Source: CAVQXR01 sp963717955
Lineage (GTDB): Bacteria; Actinomycetota; Thermoleophilia; Gaiellales; Gaiellaceae
Direction: 5' to 3'
Length of the DNA stretch: 64,000 bases
Assembly (NCBI GenBank): GCA_963717955.1
Contig: CAVQXR010000001.1
Span: 2,418,001 to 2,482,000, forward strand
Within the stretch, counting starts at the first letter, position 1; each line of letters begins with the position of its first letter. The position numbers and the translations under genes are program-made. The notes below the pieces were generated by a model, which was given only the letters and a program-made list of their open reading frames with translations, searched no databases and was not told where the DNA came from. Positions 16,688 to 24,808 of this stretch are shown here, piece after piece.

Positions 16688-18027
16688 GGGCCGGGATCGC
16701 CGGGCGAGCCGAGCGTCCGCGCGACGTGGAGCAGGAAGCGCGTGCCGAGCTCGAGGTCGTCGATCGCGACGCGCTCGTCTGCGGAATGGACGAGCCGTGC
16801 CGCGACCTCGGGGCTCATCGCGCGGGCGGGAAAGAACCCGTAGGCGATCGTGCCGAAGGCCTCGCGAAGGAAGTGGCTGTCGGTGAAGCCGGGGAGCAGG
16901 ACCGGGACGGGAGCCGCTCCGGGCTCCTCCTGCGCGACGAAGGCCTCGATCGCCTCCCAGAGCGGGGTGTGGAACGACGAGCGCGAGCCGCCGACGCGCT
17001 CGATCCACGAGAGCTCGAAGTCCCCGGGGCCGACGGCGTCCCTGAGCAGCCGCTCGATCTCCGCCGGCTCCTCGCCGGGCAGGATGCGGCAGTCGCAGAA
17101 GACCTCGCAGCTGCCGGGAATCACGTTGCCCTTGCCCGACCCCGAGACTTGTGTGGGGGAGATCGTCGCCCGGAGCATCGGCTCGATCATGGCCGCTGCC
17201 GCCTCGCTCCGAGCCCGCACGGCCTCGAGCGCCTCCCGAGGGTCGTCCACGGGGCGGCCGAGCACGACCGAGAGGAACTGCTGCGTCTCCGGGAGCAGGG
17301 CCAGGGGCGGCTGGAACGCCGCGACCCGCTCGATGAGCGCCGCCGCCTTCACGAGCGCGTTGTCGGCGATCGTCGGCGTCGACGCGTGGCCGCTGCGCCC
17401 CTTCACCGTGAGCCGGAACGGCGAGGTGGCCTTCTCGGACGTGGCGCACAGGTAGAGGACGCGGCCGCCGAGCACGATCCGATCCCCGCCACCTTCGTTC
17501 ACGCACCAGGTGGAGCGGACCACGTCGGGGTGCTCGCGGCACAGCCACGAGAGCCCATGGTCGTCGCCGACCTCCTCGTCGGCCGTGGCCGCGAACAGCA
17601 CGTCACCCTCGGGCCGGAACCCGTCCCGCGCAAGCGTGGCGATCGCGACGGCAGCGGCGGCCACCTGCGACTTCATGTCGAGCGCTCCACGGCCCCAGAC
17701 CTGCCCGTCACGGATCTCGCCCGACCATGGATCGACCGACCACTCCTCCGGCGCGGCGAGCACCGTGTCCGTGTGGGAGAGCAGGAGCAGACGCGGAGCG
17801 TCCGGGTCGCGTCCGGGGATGCGGGCCACGAGGTTCGCCCGCGCCGGCACGCGGGCGAGCAGCCGGCACTCGACTCCGAGCGGCTCGAGGAAGTCGCGCA
17901 GCAACTCGGCGGCCCGTGTCTCGTTCCCCGGTGGGTTGACCGTGTCGAGACGGATCAGCGCCTGGAGGAGTCCCGTCACCTCCTCCCGCAGCGCCGTGCG
18001 TTCCTTCACGCCCACCCGCGGGAGCAT
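16684..18027 (-). CDS. M20 family metallopeptidase (ArgE/DapE/ACY1 type)
   Basis: A ~447-residue di-zinc amidohydrolase/peptidase of family M20. Ligand motifs are in order: LLLLSHTDTV near residue 82, WGRGALDMKSQ near 113, FAATADEEVGDDHG near 145 (catalytic Glu), VNEGGGDR near 177, and a late PGFTDSHFLREA. The dimerisation domain lies between. Likely substrates are N-acyl amino acids or dipeptides. The ATG at 18027 is inside a TATGCT -10 element shared with the divergent rarA promoter. The GTG at 18015 (7 nt downstream of that element) is therefore the better start. Confidence 0.87.
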   Translation of the reverse strand: MLPRVGVKERTALREEVTGLLQALIRLDTVNPPGNETRAAELLRDFLEPLGVECRLLARVPARANLVARIPGRDPDAPRLLLLSHTDTVLAAPEEWSVDPWSGEIRDGQVWGRGALDMKSQVAAAAVAIATLARDGFRPEGDVLFAATADEEVGDDHGLSWLCREHPDVVRSTWCVNEGGGDRIVLGGRVLYLCATSEKATSPFRLTVKGRSGHASTPTIADNALVKAAALIERVAAFQPPLALLPETQQFLSVVLGRPVDDPREALEAVRARSEAAAAMIEPMLRATISPTQVSGSGKGNVIPGSCEVFCDCRILPGEEPAEIERLLRDAVGPGDFELSWIERVGGSRSSFHTPLWEAIEAFVAQEEPGAAPVPVLLPGFTDSHFLREAFGTIAYGFFPARAMSPEVAARLVHSADERVAIDDLELGTRFLLHVARTLGSPGDPGP

Positions 18028-18030
18028 ACT
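18023..18030. promoter_or_regulatory. Overlapping divergent -10 elements (TATGCT / CATACT)
   Basis: TATGCT (minus, 18028-18023) stands 7 nt before GTG 18015 of the M20 gene. CATACT (plus, 18025-18030) stands 6 nt before GTG 18037 of rarA. The two promoters overlap, so they would exclude each other. Confidence 0.45.
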
Positions 18031-18036
18031 TGCGTC

Positions 18037-19314
18037 GTGACCGACCTCTTCGCCGATGCGGCGTCCGAGCGCGCCGCCGCCGCCGCGCCCCTCGCGAGTC
18101 GTCTGCGCCCGACCCGCCTCGCGGAGTTCGTCGGCCAGGCGAAGGTCGCCGGGACCGGCTCCGCGCTGGCGCTCGCGATCGCAGAGGACCGGGTCGCCTC
18201 GTCGATCTTCTACGGCCCGCCGGGAAGCGGGAAGACCACGCTCGCGCGGATCGTCGCCGCGACGACGGGCGCGGCCTTCGAAGAGCTCTCGGCCGTCTCG
18301 GCCTCGGTCTCGGACGTGCGCGCCGTCCTGCAGCGCGCGAGGGAGCGGCTCGGGGCGCACGGCACGCGGACGATTCTCTTCCTCGACGAGATCCATCGCT
18401 TCAACAAGGCGCAGCAGGACGCGCTGCTGCCGTCGGTCGAGGAGGGGCTGATCACCCTGATCGGAGCGACGACGCAGAACCCCTACTACGAGGTCAACTC
18501 GGCGCTCCTCTCGCGCTGCCAGGTCTACGAGCTCGAGCCGCTCGCGCGTGCGGAGCTCGAGGAGATCGTGCGACGCGGGGCAGTCGAGCTCGGGACGGCA
18601 GTCTCCGACGAGATCGTCGCCGAGGTAGCCGGCCGCGCCGGCGGCGATGCCCGCTCGGCCCTCAACATCCTCGACCTCGCCGTGCAGACGGCCCGGGCGT
18701 CCGGAGGCACGGTCGAGCTCGCGCACGTCGAGGACGCGTCGCGCAAGCGGCCCCTCGTCTACGACAAGGCAGGGGACGCGCACTACGACTTCGCGTCCGC
18801 CTTCATCAAGTCGATGCGCGGCTCCGATCCGGACGCCGCTCTCTACTACCTCGCCGCCATGCTCGCGGCCGGCGAGGATCCGCGCTTCCTCGCCCGCCGG
18901 ATGGTGATCTTCGCCTCCGAGGACGTCGGCAACGCCGACCCGCGGGCACTGCTCGTGGCGGTCGCGGCGGCGCAGGCCCTCGAGCACGTCGGCCTCCCCG
19001 AGGCGCGCCTCAACCTCGCCCAGGCCGCGATCTACCTCGCCCGGGCGCCAAAGTCGAACGCGGTCATCGTTGCGCTCGGGGCCGCAGCCCGCGACGTCGA
19101 GGAGCACGGGATGCCACGGCCGCCCGCGGCGCTGCGCGATGCGCATCATCCGGGCTCCCGTCAGCTCGGCCGCGGCGCCGGCTACGTCTACCCCCACGAC
19201 GACCCGCGGGGCTTCGACGTCGACCACCTCCCCGAGGAGCTTCGCGGAAGCACGTACTACCGGCCGTCGGGCAACGGGGAGGAGCAGGGCGGTCCCGACC
19301 CCCCGCGACGCTAG
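18037..19314 (+). CDS. rarA: RarA/MgsA-type AAA+ replication-associated recombination protein
   Basis: A 425-residue AAA+ ATPase of the RarA/MgsA/WRNIP1 family, acting at stalled replication forks in the cytosol. PLASRLRPTRLAEFVGQ opens the protein. Walker A is GPPGSGKTTLA near residue 66, Walker B LFLDEIHRFNKAQQD near 113, sensor 1 GATTQNP near 145, and the C-terminal tetramerisation domain contains DAHYDFASAFIKSMRGSDPDAALYYLA. Length matches the family. The GTG start at 18037 is set by the -10 spacing. A long inverted repeat follows the stop. Confidence 0.93.
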   Translation: MTDLFADAASERAAAAAPLASRLRPTRLAEFVGQAKVAGTGSALALAIAEDRVASSIFYGPPGSGKTTLARIVAATTGAAFEELSAVSASVSDVRAVLQRARERLGAHGTRTILFLDEIHRFNKAQQDALLPSVEEGLITLIGATTQNPYYEVNSALLSRCQVYELEPLARAELEEIVRRGAVELGTAVSDEIVAEVAGRAGGDARSALNILDLAVQTARASGGTVELAHVEDASRKRPLVYDKAGDAHYDFASAFIKSMRGSDPDAALYYLAAMLAAGEDPRFLARRMVIFASEDVGNADPRALLVAVAAAQALEHVGLPEARLNLAQAAIYLARAPKSNAVIVALGAAARDVEEHGMPRPPAALRDAHHPGSRQLGRGAGYVYPHDDPRGFDVDHLPEELRGSTYYRPSGNGEEQGGPDPPRR

Positions 19315-19426
19315 ATGGGTGATTCCACGAGATCGCCGACGCTGGGGTGCCGGCTGGCTGCTCCGGGGCGTGAGCACGCCAGACGGCGCGAGCCAGCCGC
19401 GCGCGATCGTGGGATCAACCATCTAG
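19311..19426. repeat. Long imperfect inverted repeat between rarA and tRNA-Phe
   Basis: The outer arms CTAGATGGGTGATTCCACGA (19311-19330) and 19407-19426 are inverted copies matching at 18 of 20 positions. An inner pair GGCTGGCT / AGCCAGCC (19352-19359 / 19391-19398) continues the stem. The left arm includes the rarA stop codon, and the right arm runs into the tRNA -10 element. No T tract follows. Confidence 0.7.
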
Positions 19427-19429
19427 ACT
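19424..19429 (+). promoter_or_regulatory. Probable -10 element (TAGACT) for tRNA-Phe
   Basis: TAGACT lies 11 nt before the first base of the tRNA, a suitable distance for initiation just upstream of the mature 5' end. Confidence 0.45.
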
Positions 19430-19440
19430 TGCTGGGCGCT

Positions 19441-19513
19441 GGCGAGGTAGCTCAGCTGGTAGAGCACGCGGCTGAAAACCGCGGTGTCGCCGGTTCGAGT
19501 CCGGCCCTCGCCA
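19441..19513 (+). tRNA. tRNA-Phe (GAA)
   Basis: A complete cloverleaf of 73 nt. The acceptor arms GGCGAGG / CCTCGCC pair perfectly, the D arm carries CTCAGCTGGTAGAG, the anticodon arm is CGCGG-CTGAAAA-CCGCG with anticodon GAA, the T arm contains GGTTCGAGTCC, and the discriminator is A. No CCA is encoded. Confidence 0.95.
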
Positions 19514-19564
19514 CTCTCTCGGTCGGGTTTCGCCCCACGGTCGGCGGGCGGCGCCCGGCCGCGC

Positions 19565-20212
19565 TCAAGGTTGGCGAAGGCGGCGGGCGATGAACGCCGT
19601 TCCCGGGCCGGCCTCGAGCGTCTCGAAGGCGCCGAAGCCGAGTGGGGCGAGCCTGTCGCGGAGCGTTTCGGGCGCCACGTAGATCGGCGTCCCGGGGCCC
19701 GACGAGAACGCGAACGCCACCACGCCGTTCGTCGCGGCGACCCGCGCGAGCTCCGGGAAGAACGGGATCATGTTCAGGAGGACTACGAGATCGAACGCTC
19801 CGTCCGGGAACGGAAGCCTCGAGGCGTCTCCGACCTCGAACGTCAGGCGCCCCGCCTGTCCGGCCGGTACGAGCCGGCGGGCCTCTGCCACCATCTCCGG
19901 CGCCAGGTCGACCCCGGTGACCGTCGCGTCGGGAAATCGCTCCGCGACGAGACGGGCTGCCTTCCCCGTGCCGGTGCCCAGGTCGAGGATCCGGGCCCGC
20001 GGGCCAATGCGCTCGAGCGCCGCGTCGAGCGACGCGAGGGCCTCGGGGCCGCGGCGGCGATCCCAGACCCCCGCGAGGCGGTCGAACTGCCAGCGGATCG
20101 GAGCCCGGAACACGGCCCACAGCCAGGGGTGAGCGACCACCCGCTCGGTCGCGAAGCGCGCGAACCAGCGCCCGAGGCGCTCCTTGCGATCGGGCCCGCT
20201 CTCAGCGCCCAC
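19565..20212 (-). CDS. Class I SAM-dependent methyltransferase
   Basis: A 215-residue Rossmann-fold methyltransferase. Motif I ILDLGTGTGKAARLVAERFP is near residue 75, motif II VTGVDLAPEMVAEARR near 97, and motif III FEVGDASRLPFPDGAFDLVVLLN near 128. Such profiles are shared by UbiE-like and many other enzymes, so the acceptor cannot be told. It is the last gene of the long minus-strand block, overlapping the SAM hydrolase gene by 11 nt. The ATG at 20212 is in frame with a basic, tryptophan-rich N-terminus that may contact the membrane. Confidence 0.75.
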   Translation of the reverse strand: MGAESGPDRKERLGRWFARFATERVVAHPWLWAVFRAPIRWQFDRLAGVWDRRRGPEALASLDAALERIGPRARILDLGTGTGKAARLVAERFPDATVTGVDLAPEMVAEARRLVPAGQAGRLTFEVGDASRLPFPDGAFDLVVLLNMIPFFPELARVAATNGVVAFAFSSGPGTPIYVAPETLRDRLAPLGFGAFETLEAGPGTAFIARRLRQP

Positions 20213-20990
20213 GGGAGAGGGCGATCCCCTGCCCGGTCATCACGGAGAGCAGTCGCGCCGCGCTGCCGCTGTTGACCGCGACCGCCATACACACGGAGGA
20301 GTCCTCGAACAACAGCAGCGCGCCTCTGCCGACGTCGGTGAACGTCCGCGCGTACAGCGCCGAGAAGTGCCGCGAGTCGACCTCGATCTCGACCCGGTCG
20401 CCCGCCCGGATGCCCGCCTGCTCGAGGTCCGCGCGGCTGACGTTGAGCCTCACGTTTCCGAAGCGGTCGACGATGATGACCGTCGCCTGTACGTGCCCGT
20501 CGTCGATGCGGGCGGTCGGCAGCTCGACGCGGACGAGATCGCCGGGCCCGATCGCGGGCCCGAGCTCCGGGAGCGTCACGCCGTTCGCGAGATGGGCGGC
20601 CACAGGGGCGAAGACGTCGCGGCCGTGGAACGTCGGCGAGACGGGATCCAGCATGTACGCCGCGTTCTCGATCTCCACCGCCTCGACGATCCCGCCGTGG
20701 CGCTCCGCGGCCGGAACGAGCAGGCCGTTGTCCGGCCCGACGTACAGGCGCCCGTCGCCACCGCGGAGTGCGACGGCGCGACGGTTGCCGCCCACGTCCG
20801 GGTCGACGACCGCAAGGTGGACGCCGATCGGCATGAAGGCAACGCTGTCGGCGAGGACGAGAGCCCCGTGCAGCACGTGTTGCGGCGGGATCCCGTGCGT
20901 GATGTCGATCACGCGGGCGCGGGGGGCGATTGCCGCGATGACCCCGTGGATGACGCCCGCGAACTCGTCCACGAGCCCGTAGTCCGTCAA
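20202..20990 (-). CDS. SAM hydroxide adenosyltransferase (DUF62 family)
   Basis: A ~262-residue member of the DUF62/fluorinase-like family; characterised bacterial members hydrolyse S-adenosylmethionine to adenosine and methionine. TDYGLVDEFAGVIHGVI at the start, VVDPDVGGNRRAVAL near residue 62, VGPDNGLLVPA near 84 and FHGRDVFAPVAAHLA near 122 are the family motifs. The TTG at 20990 starts inside the first beta strand (VITLLTDYG). The true start is probably the CTG at 21029, which overlaps the hemD stop as CTGA, matching the GTGA overlaps of the neighbouring genes. Confidence 0.82.
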   Translation of the reverse strand: MTDYGLVDEFAGVIHGVIAAIAPRARVIDITHGIPPQHVLHGALVLADSVAFMPIGVHLAVVDPDVGGNRRAVALRGGDGRLYVGPDNGLLVPAAERHGGIVEAVEIENAAYMLDPVSPTFHGRDVFAPVAAHLANGVTLPELGPAIGPGDLVRVELPTARIDDGHVQATVIIVDRFGNVRLNVSRADLEQAGIRAGDRVEIEVDSRHFSALYARTFTDVGRGALLLFEDSSVCMAVAVNSGSAARLLSVMTGQGIALSRGR

Positions 20991-21025
20991 GAGGGTGATG
21001 ACGGGCCCGGCGGGCGCGTCGTCGG

Positions 21026-21697
21026 TCAGGAGCCGCCGAGGCCTGGGTTCGGTGATCGTCTCGATTGCGCAAGCCTAACGGCCTCGACGAGACCGTCGAG
21101 GTCGTTCGTCGTCGCCTCCGCGACCACGGTCAGCCCGGCCGCGAGCGCGTGCGCGCTCGTCGTCGGCCCGATCGACACGCACGAGAGCGCGGCGCCCGTC
21201 CGCGCGAGCGCGCGGGCCGCCGAGCCCGACGCGATGACGGCGACGTCTGCCTCGGGCAGCTCGTCGGGGACGAGCTCGACGGTGCGGTAGATCGGCAGGA
21301 AGTCGGCGCCGAGCTCGCGGACGAGATGCTGGCGGGCGCCCTCCGCGCCGACGAAGAGCACCCGGCCCGGCGGAGCCGGAAACCGCGCGAGGAGACCCTC
21401 CTGCGTCGACTGTTCGGCGACGAGCGTGGGCTCGACGCCCTGGTCGCGGAGCGCCTCAGCCGTTCCCGGGCCGATGGCGGCAACACGCGGGAGCGGGCCG
21501 TCGAGCCGCGCGAGCAGGGCGTGAACCGCGCTCCGGCTCGTCAGCACGAGCCAGTCGTAGCCGTCGACCCGGATCGGGCTCTCACCGATCGCCCTCACCG
21601 CGACGAGGGGGCACTCGACCGGTTCGAGCCCTTCCCGGCGAAGCCGCGCCGCGAGCCGGCCGCCCTGCTCGGCGGTGCCGGTGACGAGGACCTTCAC
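21026..21697 (-). CDS. hemD: Uroporphyrinogen-III synthase
   Basis: A 223-residue HemD-type protein converting hydroxymethylbilane to uroporphyrinogen III. This family is poorly conserved. Support comes from its two-domain pattern (VKVLVTGTAEQGGRLAARLR, WLVLTSRSAVHALLARL, VAAIGPGTAEALRDQGV, VIASGSAARALAR, CVSIGPTTSAHALAAGLTVV) and from its place directly after hemC. The GTG start overlaps the hemC stop (GTGA, 21694-21697). Confidence 0.88.
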   Translation of the reverse strand: MKVLVTGTAEQGGRLAARLRREGLEPVECPLVAVRAIGESPIRVDGYDWLVLTSRSAVHALLARLDGPLPRVAAIGPGTAEALRDQGVEPTLVAEQSTQEGLLARFPAPPGRVLFVGAEGARQHLVRELGADFLPIYRTVELVPDELPEADVAVIASGSAARALARTGAALSCVSIGPTTSAHALAAGLTVVAEATTNDLDGLVEAVRLAQSRRSPNPGLGGS

Positions 21698-22536
21698 GCG
21701 CCTCGTGCGGCCGCCGCCGCAACGAGCTCGTCGGCGAGCGCCGCCGGGTCGTCGCCGCCTCGCCGCTCGACCCAGGAGCCGTCCTCCGCCGCGACGAGCG
21801 CGGTCAGCGCCCGGCCGTCGTGGAACGCGGCGACGGGTGCGAGGCAGCCGCCGCCGATGCGGGCGATGCATGCCCGCTCCGCCTCCACCCGGCGCCTCGT
21901 CTCCGGGTCGTCCAGCGCGGCGACGAGGCCTTCCTCCCCGTTGCGAACCTGAACCGCGAGCGCCCCCTGCCCGGCCTCCGGGAGAAGGTCGTCCGGGTCG
22001 AAGCGGAGCCCGATCTCGTGCCCCAGGTCCAGACGGTCGAGCCCTGCGGCGGCGAGCACGACTGCATCGAGGCCCCGCTCGCCGCGCCGGCGGAGCCGCG
22101 TGTCCACGTTTCCCCGCAGCGGCTCGAGCGAGAGCGTCGGCTCGAGCGCGAGCAGCTGGGCACGCCGCCGGACGGAGGCCGTCCCGATCCTCATCCCTGG
22201 GCGAAGGCCCGAGGCGCCGCAGAGCGCGTCGCGCGGGTCGTCGCGGGTCGGGAATGCGCCGATCGAAAGTCCCGCCGTCAGGGTCGCGGTCAAGTCCTTG
22301 GCGGAGTTGACGGCCGCGTCGATCCTCCCCTCGAGCAGCGCCTCCTCCAGCTCCTTGACGAAGATGCCGCGGGAGCCGATCTCCCCGAACGGCCTCTCCC
22401 GGTCGCGGTCGCCGGCGGTCGTGATCGGGACGAGGACGATCTGGCTGCCCGGTGCCGCGCGCCGCAACCCCTCGGCGACGAGCTCCGCCTGCTCGAGCGC
22501 CAGCCTGCTCCCGCGCGATCCGAGCCGGATGCGCAC
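21694..22536 (-). CDS. hemC: Porphobilinogen deaminase (hydroxymethylbilane synthase)
   Basis: A 280-residue HemC that joins four porphobilinogen units into hydroxymethylbilane. The N-terminus IRLGSRGSRLALEQAELV, the SAKDLTATL segment near residue 80, RDDPRDALCG near 105, TASVRRRAQLL near 125, the NVDTRLRRRGERGLDAVVLAAAGLDRL block, and ARIGGGCLAPVAAF near 235 are all present. The cysteine in the last motif carries the dipyrromethane cofactor. The start is GTG at 22536, 11 nt after the hemA stop, with a weak CGGAG ribosome-binding site. Confidence 0.93.
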   Translation of the reverse strand: MRIRLGSRGSRLALEQAELVAEGLRRAAPGSQIVLVPITTAGDRDRERPFGEIGSRGIFVKELEEALLEGRIDAAVNSAKDLTATLTAGLSIGAFPTRDDPRDALCGASGLRPGMRIGTASVRRRAQLLALEPTLSLEPLRGNVDTRLRRRGERGLDAVVLAAAGLDRLDLGHEIGLRFDPDDLLPEAGQGALAVQVRNGEEGLVAALDDPETRRRVEAERACIARIGGGCLAPVAAFHDGRALTALVAAEDGSWVERRGGDDPAALADELVAAAAARGA

Positions 22537-22547
22537 CGCGGGCTCCG

Positions 22548-23814
22548 TCAGCCGCCCTCGCGGAGCTCGAACAGCTCGCGCAGCGTCCGCGCGTAGGCCG
22601 CGCCGTCGCCTGTCGCAGCCGCCTCCTTCAGCCGGACGGTGGGCGGATGGAGGAGCTTGTTCACGATCTGCGACGTGAGGGACTCGACGAGCCGTCGCTG
22701 GCCGGGATCGAGCGCATCGAGCCTCGCGGCCAGGCGCGAGAGCTCGGAGCGCCGGATCTCCTCCGCCCTCGCGCGAAGCGCCACGATCGCCGGGACGACG
22801 TCCCGCTCCGCCCACCAGGCGCGGAACTCGTCCAGCTCCTCGAGCACGATCCGCTCGGCGCGGGCCGCCTCGTCCCGACGCCCTGCGACGCTCTCCTCGA
22901 CGACTCGCTCGAGGTCGTCGACGTCGTAGAGGTACGCGCCGTCGAGCTCGTTGATGGCGGGGTCGAGGTCGCGCGGGACCGCGATGTCGATGAAGAACAT
23001 CGGCGCGGCCACGGCGGCGGCGGAGCGCTCGCGCGACGGTTCCGGCGTCGAGCACCAGCTCCTGCGATCCGGTGGACGAGATCACGACGTCCGCGCCGGC
23101 GAGCTCGCCCTCGAGCGCGTGCAGGCCGGCGGCTCGCGCGCCGACACGCGCTGCGAGAAGGTAGGCGCGTTCCAGGGAGCGGTTCGCGACCACGATCTCC
23201 CGGACGCCGCGAGAGAGCAGGTTCGCGGCCGCGAGCTCGCCCATCTTCCCGGCGCCGATCAGAAGCACGCGGCTCGCGGGAAGGTCGCCGAACACCCGGG
23301 CGGCGAGGTCGGCGGCGGCGGAGGACACCGACGCCGGATTCTCCCCGATCCCCGTCTCGCTGCGGACCCGCTTCCCGACGTGGAGTGCCTGGCGGAACAC
23401 GCGATGCAGAACGGGCCCAGCAGCCTCGAGACGGTCGGCCAGCTCGTACGACGACCTGACCTGCCCCAGGATCTGCGACTCTCCGGGTACGAGCGAGTCG
23501 AGACCGGCGGCGACGCGGAACAGGTGGCGGACGACGTCCTCGTCGCGCTTCGTGAACAGGTGCGGCTCGAGCTCGTCCGCCGAGAGGCCCGACAGCCTGG
23601 CGAGTGCCGCGACCGCTCGTTCGCGGGCGGCGTCCACGCTCTCGCCGGCGAGGTAGAGACAGCAGCGGTTGCAGGTCGCGAGCGCCGCGGCCTCGGTGCT
23701 CCCGGCCGACAGCTCGGCGAGCAGCAGCGGGCCGTGCCCCTCGCCCAGGCTGAGCCGCTCCCGTAGCTCGACCGGCGAGTGGTGGTGGGAGGTGCCGACG
23801 AGGAGGAGCTCCAT
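22548..23814 (-). CDS. hemA: Glutamyl-tRNA reductase, frame broken once
   Basis: HemA makes glutamate-1-semialdehyde from glutamyl-tRNA, the first step of the C5 heme pathway. From the ATG at 23814 the frame reads LLVGTSHHHSPVELRERL, ALATCNRCCLYLA (catalytic Cys), PGESQILGQVRSSY and VLLIGAGKMGELAAANLL (NADPH fold). Near 23012-23022 one extra base shifts the frame; the rest (APMFFIDIAVPRDLDP then the C-terminal dimerisation helices) continues to 22548. The repaired product is ~420 residues. The ATG overlaps the upstream hemX-like stop by one base. Confidence 0.9.
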
Positions 23815-24611
23815 CAGACGTGGCCCACGGCGAGGGCGCCCAGCCGGACGGCGATGACCAGCGCGAAGCCGGCGACCGCGAGCCATGCAGCACGCCGACC
23901 GCGCCAGCCGGCCTCGTAGCGCAGCACGAGGAACAGCGCGTAGAGGGCCCAGGCAACGATCGTCGCGGCCATGACCGGGTCGAGACCGACCCGATCGCGC
24001 TCGACGCGCGCGAAGCCGATTCCCATCCCGACCGTCAGCAGCGGCAGCGCGACGAGAACCGTCCGGCCGATCAGCCCGTCGAGCACGGTCAGCGACGGCG
24101 CGCGCACCCGGAGCAGGGTCGCCGATCGCCGCTTCAGGCGCCGGTCCTGCCACAGGTAGACGGCGGCGAGCCCTGCCGCGAGGGTGAAGCCCGCGAACGC
24201 TGCCAGCACCAGGCCGACGTGCGTGACGAGGAAGAACGAGCCGAGGTCGGTCGGTGCGTGGCCGCCCACGCCGCCGGCGATCCAGGAGACGGTGAACAGC
24301 CCCGCCGCGAGCGGCATGACGGCGAGCCCGAGGAGGCGGAACGGCGCCCGGCAGCCCCAGATCAGATACGCGCCGACGCACATCCAGACGAACAGGTTCA
24401 GCGAGCCGGCCCACGTGCTCCACGGGAAGCCGTCCGCGTCGGCCGCCTGCGCGACGAGCAGCGCCGTCTGCGCGAGCCAGCCGAGCCGGACGCCCCAGGT
24501 CGCGTACCGGCCCAGGCGTCCGGGCCGGACCGTTTCCCCGACAGAGGCTGCGGCGGCCTGGGCGTAGCCGAGCACGGCCGGCCAGAACAGGAGGAGGGCG
24601 AGCTCGCCCAT
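23814..24611 (-). CDS. HemX/CcsA-family cytochrome c assembly membrane protein
   Basis: A 265-residue membrane protein with about eight hydrophobic helices. It belongs to the cytochrome c assembly (CcsA/CcmC/HemX) superfamily: DADGFPWSTWAGSLNLFVWMCVGAYLIWG near residue 60 and LVTHVGLVLAAFAGFTLAAGLAAVYLWQDRRLK near 130 are typical. Position beside hemA resembles HemX of Bacillus, which influences HemA levels, but a role in heme delivery to cytochrome c is equally possible since the ccm genes lie just upstream. The ATG at 24611 shares its first base with the ccmD stop codon. Confidence 0.78.
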   Translation of the reverse strand: MGELALLLFWPAVLGYAQAAAASVGETVRPGRLGRYATWGVRLGWLAQTALLVAQAADADGFPWSTWAGSLNLFVWMCVGAYLIWGCRAPFRLLGLAVMPLAAGLFTVSWIAGGVGGHAPTDLGSFFLVTHVGLVLAAFAGFTLAAGLAAVYLWQDRRLKRRSATLLRVRAPSLTVLDGLIGRTVLVALPLLTVGMGIGFARVERDRVGLDPVMAATIVAWALYALFLVLRYEAGWRGRRAAWLAVAGFALVIAVRLGALAVGHV

Positions 24612-24808
24612 CAGCCGACCTGCTCCGGCTCGAGGGCCGTCCCTTCCACGCCGGCGGCACGCGCCTGCCGGCCTGCCGCGAGCTCGGCGAGCTCGGCGAC
24701 CTCGCGCGACAGACGCGCCATCTTGAAGGCGTAGATGACGACGTAGAGCAGGACCACGGCGAGGACGACGAGGTACGCCGCCGTCACGTACTTCTCGGCG
24801 GTGCTCAT
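24611..24808 (-). CDS. ccmD: CcmD-like small membrane protein
   Basis: A 65-residue protein starting ATG at 24808: a short N-terminal stretch, one hydrophobic helix (AAYLVVLAVVLLYVVIYAF, residues ~8-27), then a basic/amphipathic helix ending ELAAGRQARAAG. This is the layout of CcmD-type factors that hold the CcmABC heme-handling complex together. The start overlaps the ccmC stop (ATGA). It can look fused to ccmC because of the frame break there. Confidence 0.7.
   Translation of the reverse strand: MSTAEKYVTAAYLVVLAVVLLYVVIYAFKMARLSREVAELAELAAGRQARAAGVEGTALEPEQVG

Noticed and set aside
18028..19422. N-terminal extension of the M20 peptidase frame across rarA
   Set aside because: The extension is antisense to rarA and lacks any M20 features; the M20 domain starts after 18027.
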